The notes: generated by a model not told the origin, from the sequence alone. Numbered from the stretch's first letter, positions 1 to 11,329 are shown. The stretch: DNA of 64,000 bases from Ectocarpus siliculosus (GCA_000310025.1 FN648593.1:7608-71607), one strand, 5' to 3'. Numbers and translations: made by a program.

Positions 1-22
1 CCAACGCATCCTCGAGAAGACC

Positions 23-640
23 ATGTGGAGGGGGATATGTATTGCCCGGCGGTTCGGAGACATTGTCGCGTTAGCGATATTCACGGATAAGCTCCCCAAC
101 TCGCGTGGGGTGTCGAAGTCCACGCTAGACGACGACCAGAAGACCTCTCGCACAATCCAGAAGGCCTTGGGTCTCTCTGGGGGTCCTCAGCTGAAGCCCG
201 CCGCGGCGGCCGGCGGCGGCTCCTCTCTCCAGGTCGGTGGGGGGTTTTCTTCCCCTCCCAGCCTTGGAGCCGCTGCGGGCCTCGCGCCGCAGGGTTTTTC
301 CAGCGGCGTAGCACAGAGTGTTGCCGCTCTGCAGTACCCATCTGTTACCCTTCCGCTTGGCGGCGGCGTCGCCAGGAAGTCCAAGGCCAAGGCAGTGGGA
401 CCACGGGGGGGCGGGGGCGCACGCGCATCGCTTCCGAGTAACCGTGGTCTGTCCAAGATCGACGTGTTTAACGGCGCTCTCCAGGACGCCCAGCAGCATC
501 TCCATCCCGTGGCGGGCGGCCCCACTTGCGAAAAATGCAAGGCCGCGGGCAGGAACGCCAACCACAATCACAAGACTTGTGCGTTCTCCATATGCTCCAA
601 ATGTCGGCGTGCCGGACACCGGTCCAACGGTTGCCCTTAG
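23..640 (+). CDS. Gag-like zinc-knuckle protein of a DIRS-like element (5' end possibly outside window)
   Basis: This reading frame of about 205 residues is Gly/Ala/Ser-rich and low in complexity over its first two thirds. It ends in a Cys/His-rich tail with a CX2C pair near residue 168 and then a CCHC knuckle, CX2CX4HX4C (C-SK-C-RRAG-H-RSNG-C), in the last 15 residues. Such knuckles bind nucleic acid in retroelement Gag proteins. It lies upstream of an RT-RNase H frame and a tyrosine recombinase, the gag-RT-RH-YR order of DIRS-like elements. The start is uncertain: the first ATG lies 23 bases from the window edge and the real start or an upstream exon may be missing. The role is inferred from position and knuckle; no capsid fold can be recognised by eye. 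Confidence 0.55.
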   Translation: MWRGICIARRFGDIVALAIFTDKLPNSRGVSKSTLDDDQKTSRTIQKALGLSGGPQLKPAAAAGGGSSLQVGGGFSSPPSLGAAAGLAPQGFSSGVAQSVAALQYPSVTLPLGGGVARKSKAKAVGPRGGGGARASLPSNRGLSKIDVFNGALQDAQQHLHPVAGGPTCEKCKAAGRNANHNHKTCAFSICSKCRRAGHRSNGCP

Positions 641-1620
641 TAGTTGCGTAGGCTCTGCATTCCGTCTTCCCGCCCCGAGTAGGTGTGGGCAGTGAGGGGG
701 GCCGGGCGCCTTTTGTTAGCTCGTTGCTGGGTTCCCTCAGGCTTTGAGGATCTTTCCTTTTGTTGACACGAATTATTCTGAGGTTGTCGTTCGTTTTAGC
801 GTTGCACTTATCGCCGGCAGCCGCGTGGGAGGTGTCCCTCCCACCTAGGGAATGTCTTGATTCATGTAGCTTGTGCTTCATACATATACTACTATTGCCC
901 GTTCGGCCGCACCCTTTCGTTTTGGGTTTGCGTGGCCAATATATACATACCGTTCCCTCGGTGCCTTTTTCCCTTGGGGGTTGCGTGTCCAACGCGCACA
1001 CTACACACCCACCTACTAATAAGTAGTGATCGTTCGGGTTGTTTACGATCACACCACACGGTCACATGCCGTCTTAGTTCATGTGCCTCTCGCGTACTGA
1101 CGTACCTCGTGGTGCACGCCCAACTAACACCAACACATATGCACACCAATATCGCCGTAGCTAGCAATCCCGTCTGTGAGTAGGTAGACTTACACTTGGA
1201 TAAGCCCGGCGAGACGTTGTGTTAGTTGGTCTGTGCGCTGTCATGTTTTCTCGACGGTACGCCTGGATACACAGCATCGAATCGACGTTCGCTTTGTAAC
1301 GTAATTTCACACGCGGCCATACAAATTGGGCCCCGAAAAGAAATATATATATACCATGCTGTGTGCCTTTTATATGTTGATGGGAACCCGTGCGGTCACT
1401 TCTCCGCGCCCAGGTTTCCTCTTCACAAAAAAAAAAAAAAAAAAAAAGAGCAGGGGGGGGGGGGATCTTGATCTCTGTATTCCCGACGCCCCTCCACCGC
1501 CCCTTTGTCTTGTCGCATGCCCAATGCTTTCATAAACACTTCCTGGTTTGGTTCGAAATTCGAAATCGTTGTCTGTGTCGCCCCACTCTGAACTGTTCTT
1601 TACGCTTGACTCACGGGTAG
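641..1620 (+). other. Gag-RT spacer with a 21-A tract
   Basis: No convincing coding frame lies between the gag-like and RT frames. The spacer contains CTCTTCAC followed by exactly 21 A (1427-1447), then a run of 13 G interrupted only by its own start. It ends in GGGTAG at 1615-1620, directly before RT-frame sequence, so part of it could be an intron with its acceptor there. I see no matching strong donor at the end of the gag-like frame. Confidence 0.45.
1427..1447 (+). repeat. Oligo(dA)21 tract between gag and RT
   Basis: There are 21 consecutive A residues preceded by CTCTTCAC. A second tract of the same length, preceded by CTCTTC, lies at the RT-recombinase junction (3927-3947), so each internal ORF junction of the element carries one. 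Confidence 0.9.
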
Positions 1621-1668
1621 GTTGCAGCAGAAAACTGGCTGCGGACGCTTGACCTCCGCCACAAAAGT

Positions 1669-3910
1669 GTGGAGTGGATCATGCCCCCGGCCCCCCTGTT
1701 GCCGCCAGATGAGTCCGAGTGGGCGCAAGTGGGCGCCTTTCCCACGGCCTCTCGCGGGTTTCCTACTTTGGACGAGGTCACCCGGGACCCGATGGAAGGC
1801 GAATTACGTCGCTTGCCATGGCAGGCTCCCGTGTGGGATGCCAAGGGTTTCGTCCCAGGATTCGTGCGAGCCCATGCTGGGTTCTGGGAGGAGTGCATTC
1901 TCCGTGATCATCCCTTACGAGATACGTTGACTTCGTACATCCGGGATGGCGTTGACCTTTATGACCTTCTGCTTCCCAAATTCCGAGGCGAGTCGCCGTC
2001 TCTCCCCTACAATGTTGAGCATTTCCCGCAGCGCATTTTCTCCAACCACCGTTGGCCGCTGGAATTTGACAACTTCGTCGACGCGGAAATGCAATCCTTG
2101 CTCGACCGAGGTTGCATTTCCCGGTGGGCTGACGTCAAGAGCTCCACCGGTCCGGTGCGTCCTCGCATGATCATGGCTTTGTCGGTGGAGACGTCCAAAC
2201 CGCGTCTTATTTATGACGCTCGACCGCTTAACAGCTGCACACGCAAAATACCTTTCGCCATGGACACGGTAGCGCGCGTGGCTAGCATTGCGTCGTCGGG
2301 ATGCTACATGACGTCACTCGACGACTCCTCAGCGTTTCATCATGTTCTTCTGCGGCCATCGTCATGGCCTCTCTTCGGCTTATCCTACAAGGGCGTCGAC
2401 TACTGCTGGTGCGTCCTCCCGTTCGGATTTAGCCTCAGCCCGTACGTCTACCATACTCTCAGCGAAGCGAAGGCGGCCTTTTCAGCGTTCCAAAGGCGCC
2501 CCTTCTCTCGCATACCTCGATGATTCTTGGCGGAGCAACTTTCTGGCCACATATGGTCGGCCGGCGCGGGATCAGTGGTTGGCAGCCGGGGAAGCGACTC
2601 ACGTCGCCATGCTGACTTCGCTCTTCTGCGGACAGTTCCTGTCACTCAAGAAGTGCGAGCTTCGACCCGTCAAAGCTCTACAATACCTCGGCATCATCTG
2701 CGATTCGGAGACGATGACATTCCGGATCCCGCAAGAGAAGCTGGACAAGCTGCATGGCTTACTGCAGACAGCTCTGGCCGATGGGGGAGTGTCCTACCGA
2801 ACGCTGCAGCGCGTTGCGGGTAAGTGCATGAGCATGACGGTGGCGATTCGGCCGGCGTCGCTTTGGACGCATGCCATGTTTGCCGTCCTTTCCGCGATGG
2901 ACAAAACCAACCAGCGTCAGATCGATCTGACACGTGATGCTTACGCGGATCTACGGCAAGAATTCCAGAAGTGGCTGTCGCTGACGGCTTCTTCACACGA
3001 AGGGCCGTGGCAGCGAGCGAGCCACCTCATCGTCAAAATCGACGGATCATCAGACGCGTCTTCCCTTGGCTGGGGTGGTGCTATTAACATTAAGGGAGCT
3101 CAATACCGCGCAGGTGGCGTGTTCCCCGACGATTGGCTACACAAACATATTAACAAGAAAGAGATGTTTGCGTTGTACCACTTGTTGCGCCTATTCTGTG
3201 CGCGCTTTCCGGCTTCCTTGCAGCGGGCGCACGTGCTCATCGACGTCGACAACACCGCGGTGTGTGGATCTTTCAACAGGGGGCGAGCGCGCGACCCAGA
3301 AACGCACGCACTTCTTGTTCGTTTGTTCGAGCTACAAGTCGAGTATGAGTTTATGCTGTCCCTCAAATGGGTCCCGTCGGCTGCCAATGTCGTCGCTGAT
3401 GATATCTCTCGCCCTTCGCGTGAGGGCATCATCAGGCTCAACCCGGCGGCCTTTCAGGCTCTCTGGGCAGACATGGGGCCGTTTACTATCGACCTCATGG
3501 CCTCCGACGCTTCGGCTCAACGTATCCCGGAGTCGGACGTTGTTCTGCCGTTTTTCTCGCGCTATGATTGCGAGGGTTCATCGGGTGTAGATGTTTTCGC
3601 CCAAGACGTGTCGTTGCGCCCAGGTTCTCTGGATCGAGCATTCGGTTATTGTTTCCCGCCGCCGGTGATGGCGGGCCACGTAGTGCAACACCTTGCGGAG
3701 TGCCACGCGCATGCGGTTATTGTTGTACCGGGTTCTAGGTCTTACTGGTTCCCTCGAGTGCAGCAGGCGGCAGTACGGTCTTTGCTGATTTCCCCGCCTA
3801 ATGCGGGGGGATATTTCCAGTGGCCCTGCCCAGATGGGTCCCTGAAAGAGTGGAAGTACCCGAGGTGGTCCATGGTAGCTTACGAGGTTGATTTTGGTTC
3901 TTGTTCTTAG
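1669..3910 (+). pseudogene. DIRS-like reverse transcriptase-RNase H, frameshifted once
   Basis: The first frame (1669-2523) holds the RT fingers and palm. It includes a motif-A block with SLDDSSAFHH near residue 210 and a motif-B block LPFGFSLSPY. The second frame (read in phase from about 2480 to 3910) carries the catalytic YLDD at about 2511, the thumb, and an RNase H domain with IDGSSDASSLGWGG, an Asn/Asp-containing VDNTAV and the terminal VADDISR. It then has the IDL-AS and YCFPPP modules that follow RNase H in YR retroelements. The frames join around 2470-2490 by a single-base shift. No classical slippery heptamer is visible, so I read this as a disabling frameshift or sequencing error. 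The product would copy element RNA into DNA and remove the RNA strand. Confidence 0.85.
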
Positions 3911-3926
3911 GTGGCCGCCGCTCTTC

Positions 3927-3947
3927 AAAAAAAAAAAAAAAAAAAAA
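3927..3947 (+). repeat. Oligo(dA)21 tract between RT-RH and recombinase
   Basis: There are 21 A residues after CTCTTC, immediately 3' of the RT-RH stop and just before the recombinase frame. Length and left context match the tract at 1427. Confidence 0.9.
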
Positions 3948-3956
3948 TCTCTTTGA

Positions 3957-5414
3957 TTGACACCGGTACCTTGTAATGCAGCATGCGACTCTCGTCCATC
4001 TTGCCCAGTTCCCTCCCTTTGGCTTGTGGATGGCTTGTGCTTCGTCTCACAGGTCCCCACCCTGCCTCCGGGCGGCTGTGTCCAGTTTGTCGCGTGTTCG
4101 TCGTGCCAGACGGAAAACGTGGGACATTACAACTATTGTTGGTCCTGCGGTGTTCAGCCTGCCCGCGGGCGTCCGGTACCGCGTGACCCCCAAGCGGCTC
4201 GGGTGTTGATCGATTTCGACGCGCTGCGCGCTCGGGGTGATCAGGTCCTCTCGGCCGCGTCTAACCGTCGTGCTCAACAGCGTAAGTGCGCCGTAGCGGA
4301 CGGGTTCGACGCTTTCATACTTTCGGCGACTCAACAACGTCGGGGTTGGAAGCAGGCGTCGGACCGAGACGTGTTTGACTATCTCTGCTTCTTGGACACA
4401 CAAGGTAGTGGTACCAAGTGGGTGCACGACAGGGCATGCCCTGGTGTCGGTACGACTCACGGCCGCGATTGCCTTCCAAACTCGCCATGTGCTAAGCGGT
4501 ATGCTGCCGCGTCCATGCAGAAAGGGATCGTGTCCAAGCTGAAGATGGCGATGCAAGAACAGTTGGGAAAAGACAGCAGCTGGGACCCTGCCACGCGCTC
4601 GGGCAACCCCTGTTGTAGTCCTCTCGTCGACTCCTACCTCGTCTTCACGGGGGAGGAACAAAAACGTGTGGGTGTCGCTGTCAACCAGGCAGAGGCTATG
4701 TTACCGCACGCCCTCATCGATCTGTTGAGGGACATGCGCTCTCGCGCGCAGACTGCGTCCTCTTTGGCGGAACGTATTGAGCTCACCAGGGACGTCGCTT
4801 TGTTTTCGCTGCCGTTCGCCTCCATGCGGCGAGGCCATGATCTCTCCTTCACTATGGGATCGCAAGTTCTGCGGTTGCCCGCGGGGCAGGGTCTGATTTT
4901 CAACTTCCAATTCGGCAAGACCCTCCGCGACTCCGTTGATGCCGTGGTCGTGCGTCCGGACGTCGCTTGCCCGTCTATTTGTGCTGTAAGCAATGTTACG
5001 GCCTACATCAGTGCGGCGGAGGGTATTGGCTGGGATTTGTCCCAAGGACATCTGTTTCCTATCGTTCTGCTGGATGGAACTCGGGGCTGTGCTCCGCTTA
5101 CGGCGGTTCAGATGACGGCTGCCCTACAAGGGCATCTGCGAGCGGCGGGACTGCCGCACCGCTACACTATGCATTCGTTCCGCGTTGGAGGTTCGGTAGC
5201 GCAGTCGCTTGACGGAACGGCGATGGACGCTATCATGAAAATTGCCGGGTGGCGTACGGAGAGTGTAGCGAAGCGATATGTTGGCGCCACTACTAGTGTG
5301 GGGGCAACGGGTTCCAAGAGGATCCGGAGCGAGCTGTACGCAGACTCAAACGTGTTGCCGTTGTCGGCTGACTTCACATGCGATTTCTCTGCGTGTGCTC
5401 GCCGCGAAAAATAA
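3957..5414 (+). CDS. Tyrosine recombinase of a DIRS-like retrotransposon
   Basis: The frame encodes 485 residues without a stop. Near residues 47-65 it has a zinc-ribbon-like pair (CSSC...CWSC). The C-terminal half carries the tyrosine-recombinase signature: an Arg in the SMRRGHDL block (about residue 283), the HxxR box HSFRVGG (about residue 403), and GWRTESVAKRYVG with the nucleophilic Tyr (about residue 442). In DIRS-like elements this enzyme inserts a circular cDNA without a DDE integrase. The start is uncertain; the first ~40 residues look non-conserved, so an in-frame start or splice acceptor nearer 4075 is possible. It follows the RT-RH frame after a 46-base spacer holding the A21 tract. 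This is the only apparently intact enzyme gene of the element. Confidence 0.88.
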   Translation: MTPVPCNAACDSRPSCPVPSLWLVDGLCFVSQVPTLPPGGCVQFVACSSCQTENVGHYNYCWSCGVQPARGRPVPRDPQAARVLIDFDALRARGDQVLSAASNRRAQQRKCAVADGFDAFILSATQQRRGWKQASDRDVFDYLCFLDTQGSGTKWVHDRACPGVGTTHGRDCLPNSPCAKRYAAASMQKGIVSKLKMAMQEQLGKDSSWDPATRSGNPCCSPLVDSYLVFTGEEQKRVGVAVNQAEAMLPHALIDLLRDMRSRAQTASSLAERIELTRDVALFSLPFASMRRGHDLSFTMGSQVLRLPAGQGLIFNFQFGKTLRDSVDAVVVRPDVACPSICAVSNVTAYISAAEGIGWDLSQGHLFPIVLLDGTRGCAPLTAVQMTAALQGHLRAAGLPHRYTMHSFRVGGSVAQSLDGTAMDAIMKIAGWRTESVAKRYVGATTSVGATGSKRIRSELYADSNVLPLSADFTCDFSACARREK

Positions 5415-5520
5415 GAAAGTTTGGGTGGGCGAGACCTAGCTTAGAGGCGTGAGTGGTCAATAAATAAGATGTGACAGATCGGATAATTAACAAGAAAGTA
5501 ATGGGCGGGACCACAGACCG
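5415..5520 (+). other. 3' flank of recombinase with AATAAA-like site
   Basis: A short AT-richer segment follows the recombinase stop. CAATAAATAAG at about 5458-5468 is a possible polyadenylation signal for the element transcript. The large tandem repeat starts right after it. Confidence 0.35.
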
Positions 5521-6300
5521 GCGCAGGAGGCCTCACCCAACCAAATCCAATACTTACATTGAATGATCTGGGTAAGGGATAAGAATACAACAGTAATCTC
5601 GGATTTGAGACGCATCTAGATTTCGGAACGAAATCGAGAAGAGTCAGATATTCCAGAAAGGATGTTGGAAAATGACCCCACCTAGTTCAGTCCCCCTTTT
5701 CTCTCCCGAAATACGCCGGAGCAGAGAAGAAGGGGTATATTTGAGACCATCCCACCCGCCCTACACAATGCTTACTATATTCATGAACTTGCTGATCATT
5801 CAAACACTTTGGGCCTGGGTACACCCAGCCCAAAGGGTTACTTGTGGCGAGGCCCTCCTGCAGGCGCAGGAGGCCTCACCCAACCAAATCCAATACTTAC
5901 ATTGAATGATCTGGGTAAGGGATAAGAATACAACAGTAATCTCGGATTTGAGACGAACCTGGATTTCGGAACGAAATCGGGAAGAGCCAGATATCCCATG
6001 AAGCATGTTGGAAAATGAACCTACCTTGTTTAGTTCCCTTTCTCTCTCCCGAACTACGCCGGAACAGAGGAGAAAGAAGAAATATTTGAGACCATCCCAC
6101 CCGCCCCACGAATACTATTTCTATTCATGAACTTGCTGATCATTCAAACGCTTCGGGTGTGGGCATATTGCGATCTGTATGCCCAGCCCGAAGAGTTACT
6201 TCACGGCGAGGCCCTCCTATCGGTGCAGGAGGCCTCACCCAACCCAATCCAATACTTACATTGAATGATCAAGGTAAGGGACAAGAAAACAACAGGATCC
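5521..6300 (+). repeat. Tandem ~350-bp repeat, 2.2 copies, at the 3' end of the DIRS-like element
   Basis: Units begin GCGCAGGAGGCCTCACCCAA at 5521 and 5864, and a third, partial copy begins GTGCAGGAGGCC at 6223 and runs to about 6300. The period is 343 then 359 bases. Each unit contains ATTGAATGATC, a TTTCGGAACGAAAT near-palindrome, and an imperfect inverted repeat across unit junctions (GAGGCCCTCCTGC / GCAGGAGGCCTC). Ngaro/PAT-type YR elements end in split direct repeats; whether these copies are such termini cannot be tested because the left end is outside the window. Confidence 0.85.
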
Positions 6301-8542
6301 AAACGTTTTTTAGCAACCTTGGTCACGACCGAATATGTGCTCGTCGTACGTTGACAGGCACTGCTGGTTCATATTCTTGACCATCGTGAGGCACAGAGTG
6401 CTCATTGCATATAGGCCGCATCTTGAAGGATTCCACTGCACGATGTACGTGGGCGTCGGCAGCCAACGACAATGAAATTCTGCGTTTCGAAGGGAACTCA
6501 CCCTGACTGGCGGCTAGGACTCTTCTTAGTTATGGAGTATGTCATATCCTCCGTATTGCGGCCAGTCTGGATTCGTGTAGCCCGCGTGCCTCACATTAAA
6601 TGTTGACAATGTGACAAGAGCGTAGGACAAATAATCTGTTGCTACGTCGCGCAAGGGGAGTGTAATGTTCGTGACGTAACGGCCTCTGTTGACCATCGAA
6701 GCGCGAAAGGAAAAATGACTTCGCTGAGTGTCACTGCTTCCGTTTCTCCTACTGGCTGGATGGCTTCGTAAGTGGATCGACCTCCGATAGATTGTGTTCC
6801 CACTCCTCGGCAACGCCAGGTGTTGGGGTGAGGAGCGCATATCTCTACGGTTACTCGGCACAAATTGCCTGTGTAGCACGACCATCTGTTGTCCGAGCAC
6901 CCAGGAGCAGGCCTACATGTTTGGAGATGAGAGGGAGAGAGGGAGAGTCGCGGTGGCTGGCTCTTAAACTCTTCAAAGCCGCAAAAAACAGTTAGTGTAC
7001 CGTACAAAAGAAAGGTGTTCCCCTCATTGGGAAGTTGGCTAGTGACCAAGCACGGTGTCCTCGTCAGTTGCACAAGCACGGGTATTTAAAGGTGCTGAGA
7101 GGAGACCGGCTTTATGTGTCAAGACGACAACCTACGGACCTCGAAAAGTGAACCACCTACAGTACGTCGGGGTCCCCTGATATCTGTTCTGACCGTGAGC
7201 CGACAGCTCCGTAGGGAATGTGTCATACAGCGTGCGTTCTTGGCTCTGCCTAAACGGCGCGTGTCCCCGCTAGCTACTGCGGGATGGCATATGGGGTACC
7301 CGGAACGTATTGCATACTGCGGGGCCCCCTCGGTCGACAGGAGGAGTCGCATGTGTTACCATTCTGTTCAAGCCTTGTGTCTACAGAATCTTAGCGTGCC
7401 AGAGAGAGAGTACCGCAGAGAACAGCGAGGTGGTCACATAGAAGGTTTCTAGTGGTGGGCGACCCTCTAGAGCTGACCGGAAGTGGGGTCTTTTCTTGCC
7501 TCCACTTCCAGTTGAGAAATAGGGCTACCCGAGCTACAGCAGTCGAAACTGAGAACCCGGGGTCCCGTGATGACGAGAGCGGGGAGGAGAGCAAGGACGC
7601 CAGGCGCCGGCAGGCGGTGCTTGTTGTGATGTGATGACAATGTGGGAGAGAGATGATGTGGGATGAGAGTAAAACCCACAATGTGTTTCGGTGTGTCAAG
7701 GAGAGACACAACCCCAACAGAGTGTTCTCTACGTTTGCACGGGGGTTGATTCGGTGGCGTACACAATCACCCATGTCGCACGTGATTCAATGACTAAAAA
7801 TATCAACCGGGTTTGGTGGCCGAGGTTGGTGGGCCTGTTTCGACAGCGCTGGCTGTCACGGCTGTTGCCACCGTGCGAAGCCTACGCAGTCATCTGGATG
7901 ATGTTTGCATACACTCTGCAAGTACAGCAGTTATTCCGCATCGATGCGGGAGAGAAAATTAACTGCGGGTTCTGTGACGTTACATTCGACATGTTGAACG
8001 TGGTTTCAATACCGACTCCGCATCTAACGAGTGTGTGGTGGCCACAGCCAAGCAAGACAATACCCACAAACTGTTGTTGTTGGGAGTCGATAGGCGATGG
8101 AAGTACATACACGAATGGTGGATCCCATGGTGTGCTGTAAACGAGTGTATCACATGGACTAAATATTGTGATCTGGCCTCAGATATGCGTTGCAGTCGTT
8201 TTGGATCACATAAATAGTGTGCTGCACGAGTGTGTATGAAATGGGACAATCTGGCTTCGAATTTACGCTGCAGTCGTTAAAAGCCAGTGAAGTATATGGA
8301 CGATACTTAAAAATTACAATGTACACAATTGTTGGAGACTTGCCGTGAGAATCGAGGCCCGATTCGACGGAATACGTTAAAGTCCTCCCAGAGGACATAC
8401 AATTTTACTGAGAAAGTTGCTGTACAGCATCAAGCATACCTTGACGCCAGCACATTGTTTATTTAATAGCGATCAGTCGATCGCGGTATGACCATGAGTA
8501 TGCATACCACAAGCACAAAATGCTCGAGCACTAATTAAATAG

Positions 8543-8790
8543 TGTGTGGCGGCCGTGGTTGGTGGGCTTGTTTTCGCGATAGCGCTACTTATAAGGGTTG
8601 TTGCCTGTTTGGCGATTCACGTATGAATAGAGAGAACATGAATGCCGGGACCACACACAAAGAGTGCGTGGCGGCCGTGGTGGTGGGCTTGTTTTCGCAA
8701 CAGCGCTACTTACCAGAGGTGTTGCCTGTGGGGTAATTCACGCATGAATACAGAGAGTACGAATGCAAATTGTAGATTGAAAACAAACGA
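8543..8790 (+). repeat. Two-copy ~124-bp tandem repeat
   Basis: Copies start GTGTGGCGGCCGTGG at about 8543 and GTGCGTGGCGGCCGTGG at about 8667. Both continue with GGGCTTGTTTTCGC and end in a TTCACG(T/C)ATGAATA block. A more diverged third copy (GGTTGGTGGGCCTGTTTCG) lies at about 7824. Confidence 0.75.
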
Positions 8791-8979
8791 GTAGTTTCCC
8801 GTGACCTTTGCAAATAGTGTTCCTGAATCTAAACCGATGTGACGACGAGTGCCATACTTTGCTTCCTCCTCAGGAGGCAACCGATAGTCAATCGGTGCAC
8901 TTCAACTCTGGGTTGGGTCGGACACGTGGGTTATCCTACGTTCCCGGTATTCAAACTTGGGGGGCCCTGCATAGTGTTG

Positions 8980-9070
8980 GAAAAGACCAATATTGCGAGC
9001 CATTTTTCCCCTGGGAAGGTGAAACGAGTCGCGCATCGCGCCCCGTGGCTCAATATTGGTCGTTTCACTT
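8980..9070. repeat. Imperfect hairpin
   Basis: GACCAATATTGCGAGCCA at about 8986 pairs with TGGCTCAATATTGGTC at about 9047-9062, apart from a 2-base bulge. The loop (~45 bases) contains GTGAAACGA, whose complement TCGTTTCAC overlaps the right arm, so two alternative stems compete. No function is assigned. Confidence 0.6.
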
Positions 9071-10387
9071 CCAGAGAAGCTCTTATTGGCTCGGGCTTCT
9101 AACGTTTGGATGATTCACTCCGCATATCACACAACTACCTTACTGGACATTACAATGAAAACCTTTTCCTGCCACCCCCCCAAAAGTCTAATTGACCCTT
9201 TAGAATGCAAGGCGTAGCAATATAGATTGTACTCTAGTGCCCAAACATATTGCAAGAAGGTTTCCTGGGCCGCCAAATCCAAATATCGAAATGAGCTACC
9301 TTCGCTTACCGGAGAGAAAAGTGGTTGATTGACATTCGTTTGACACATCTCGGAGATGTTTCCCAGAGGCAAGAGGTGAGCCCCTGTCTTGTAGGCGGTT
9401 CGTCCCGCTCGCATGGCAGAAGATCCATAAAGCTATCCTGGTGAATTTGTCCTCCATTGCGGCAGAAATGGGGAAGCTCCTGCTGATGCATTCCTGGGAC
9501 CTTGTGTTTATGTTGCCCCTTTATTGAGAAACAAGGAGCACGAGGCATGGTGGAAGTCTCGATTGGAGTGATGCCGTCGACGTGATTCACACTGACATTC
9601 GTGTCCAGGCCTGCTCTTCTAAATTTCTGAGCGCCGTACATTTTTGTCGGCGCTCTTATCCTGCATGTGGTACACGGTTCTGGTGCACACGTATTGAGTC
9701 GACTCGGGGCCCGGAGATGCAGCACAAGTGCTGCACCCTATGTCACACTGATGCACAGTAAGTAGGTGGCAGTACAACACATCAGTAAGGGCAAGGGACA
9801 AGCTTTGTCTACGGCGTGGATGCGTCTTTACGTGTCCTTGCACACTGAGGCAAGGTCTCTGTCCAAAGGCTACTTGCCACGACCACAACATGAAACGTGC
9901 AAACGCAGGACCCTCTCACATAAAAGTGTAGGACAAGCTCCGTGTCGCTGTTGCCATCCGTGGTTTTGTTGAGCACTTCGAGTTCGAAAAAAGGCGCAGG
10001 GATGTTCGGGTACACTCTCAAACCTCCGAGCTGACACCTGTCGATTAAATTACCAACAATTTATACAGAACAAATTCCAGTATGGCTTAGAAAATATTCG
10101 GGGATAATCATGGGTACTACCCTCTTAGTTGTAGCTCCGCTGGAAAAGGGAGGCCCGGTATTCGTTATGTTGGAGAACTCTGGGCACGTGCCTCGACGGC
10201 AAAAAAGATGGGTCTCGGGAAAATCACAGGAGCATGTCAACGAACCGGATGACAACAGAAGCATCCACACATCCGTACGCCTCGCCAAACACAATATTGG
10301 GATGAAAAAATTCCAGTACCACCGTATGGACACAGGCAACGGGGTAGACGACACGACGACATCGGGGCGCTCTGTACTCTTAAAAGC

Positions 10388-10680
10388 ACCACCATCGCCA
10401 GACCATCACCGCCGCCACCGCCGCCGCCGGCTCGCCCGAGCAAGTCCCGGCCGACCGCGAGCCGCAATACCTCTGTCCAGGCACCGGTTGCAACACGAAC
10501 CTCTTCTTGAACGAAAATATCCACGAAGACAGGGCCGACTACCGTACCCCGCCTGCAGGAACTTGAGCGCCGGTACCTGCGCGTGGACCGGCCTTTTGAT
10601 CAAGTGACCCGGAAAGGTCTGCTGGCTCTGTGCCTCCGAGTTCGAGGTCGGCGAAGTGGTGTGGGCATACACAATCCCCG
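10388..10680 (+). pseudogene. Decayed first exon of unknown gene family (paralogue of the 38.8-47.6 kb gene)
   Basis: One frame reads through a Pro/Ala-rich leader into EPQYLCPGTGCNTNLFLN, then meets a TGA at about 10,567. Sequence after the stop resumes in another frame with VCWLCASEFEVGEVVWAY and reaches a GTGAGA donor at 10,681. The gene starting at 38,806 has a comparable block (NWPCHGPDCDGGHLKLIN) at the same place, also followed by Cys-rich and Ser/Val-Trp-like sequence. That suggests two members of one family. The stop plus frame change means this copy is broken. Its function is unknown. Confidence 0.5.
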
Positions 10681-11124
10681 GTGAGAGCTTTCGCATATCT
10701 ACAGCAGTACTGTAGTACAATGAATGATCTTCCTTCACGGCTTGGAGTTCGCGCGTTGATGCCCGTGGTCGTTTGTATGAACGCGATTCATATTTTTGGC
10801 CGACGCTATCATGTGCATACAAAGTTGTTTACACGACACAGCATTCGGCGCTCTTCATCATATTTCGGCGCTCTTCGTGATGAGGTGTGAATCATGCCCA
10901 CGTTGTATAAACTAACACGATTCATTCCTGATTTCTGTCACAAGAAGATCACACAACAACCAAGCAACCTTCCAACATTTGTTATGCTGTGTAAGGCTTT
11001 CGCACCAACTTTGCCCCTCCCTGCACTGTCGAATGACTCAGAAAATGAACAGATCTACTTCAACAAAACGCTTCCCATACATGTATGCATGTGTTCATCG
11101 CCTTCCCTTCTTGTGATCAAACAG

Positions 11125-11231
11125 ACGTGGAACGCCCGGCGTGTTACATAAACTGGTGCCTCAACGAGGAGGCCTGCGTCATCCTCAAGGAGGGCGCCCC
11201 GGTCAACGTTAGGCTTGCCGGCGAGGACGAC
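11125..11231 (+). pseudogene. Second exon of the decayed unknown gene
   Basis: The exon starts after ATCAAACAG and ends at GACGAC|GTGAGT. It encodes about 35 residues including CYINWCLNEEAC, then a stretch rich in Val, Leu and Gly ending in Glu-Asp-Asp. The splice sites and its position 445 bases after the previous donor support one gene. No downstream exon is recognisable, so the gene appears truncated here. Confidence 0.5.
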
Positions 11232-11329
11232 GTGAGTCCTTTTATTTTCTGTTTCACAAAACCATCTACCAATATATATGTTTTCAGTCCCTACCCCCTT
11301 CTGTCTGCCTGACCAACACAACACAACAC

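Larger units (their letters stand above)
6301..10380. other. Non-coding stretch with degenerate local repeats
   Basis: No reading frame here has a recognisable domain or convincing splice structure. The stretch holds AT- and CA-rich unique sequence, a two-copy tandem repeat at 8543-8790 and an imperfect hairpin at 8980-9070, annotated separately. Short frames of 60-165 codons occur at the density expected by chance. Confidence 0.5.

Noticed and set aside
1427-1447. Poly(A) tail of a LINE or processed pseudogene
   Set aside because: The tract lies inside the DIRS-like element and has a twin at the next ORF junction; no target duplication or LINE protein nearby.
2470-2495. Programmed -1 frameshift in RT
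   Set aside because: No X-XXY-YYZ slippery heptamer or clear downstream structure at the junction; a mutation is simpler.
7114-7452. 112-codon plus-strand frame
   Set aside because: No motif, no splice or promoter support; within chance length for this base composition.
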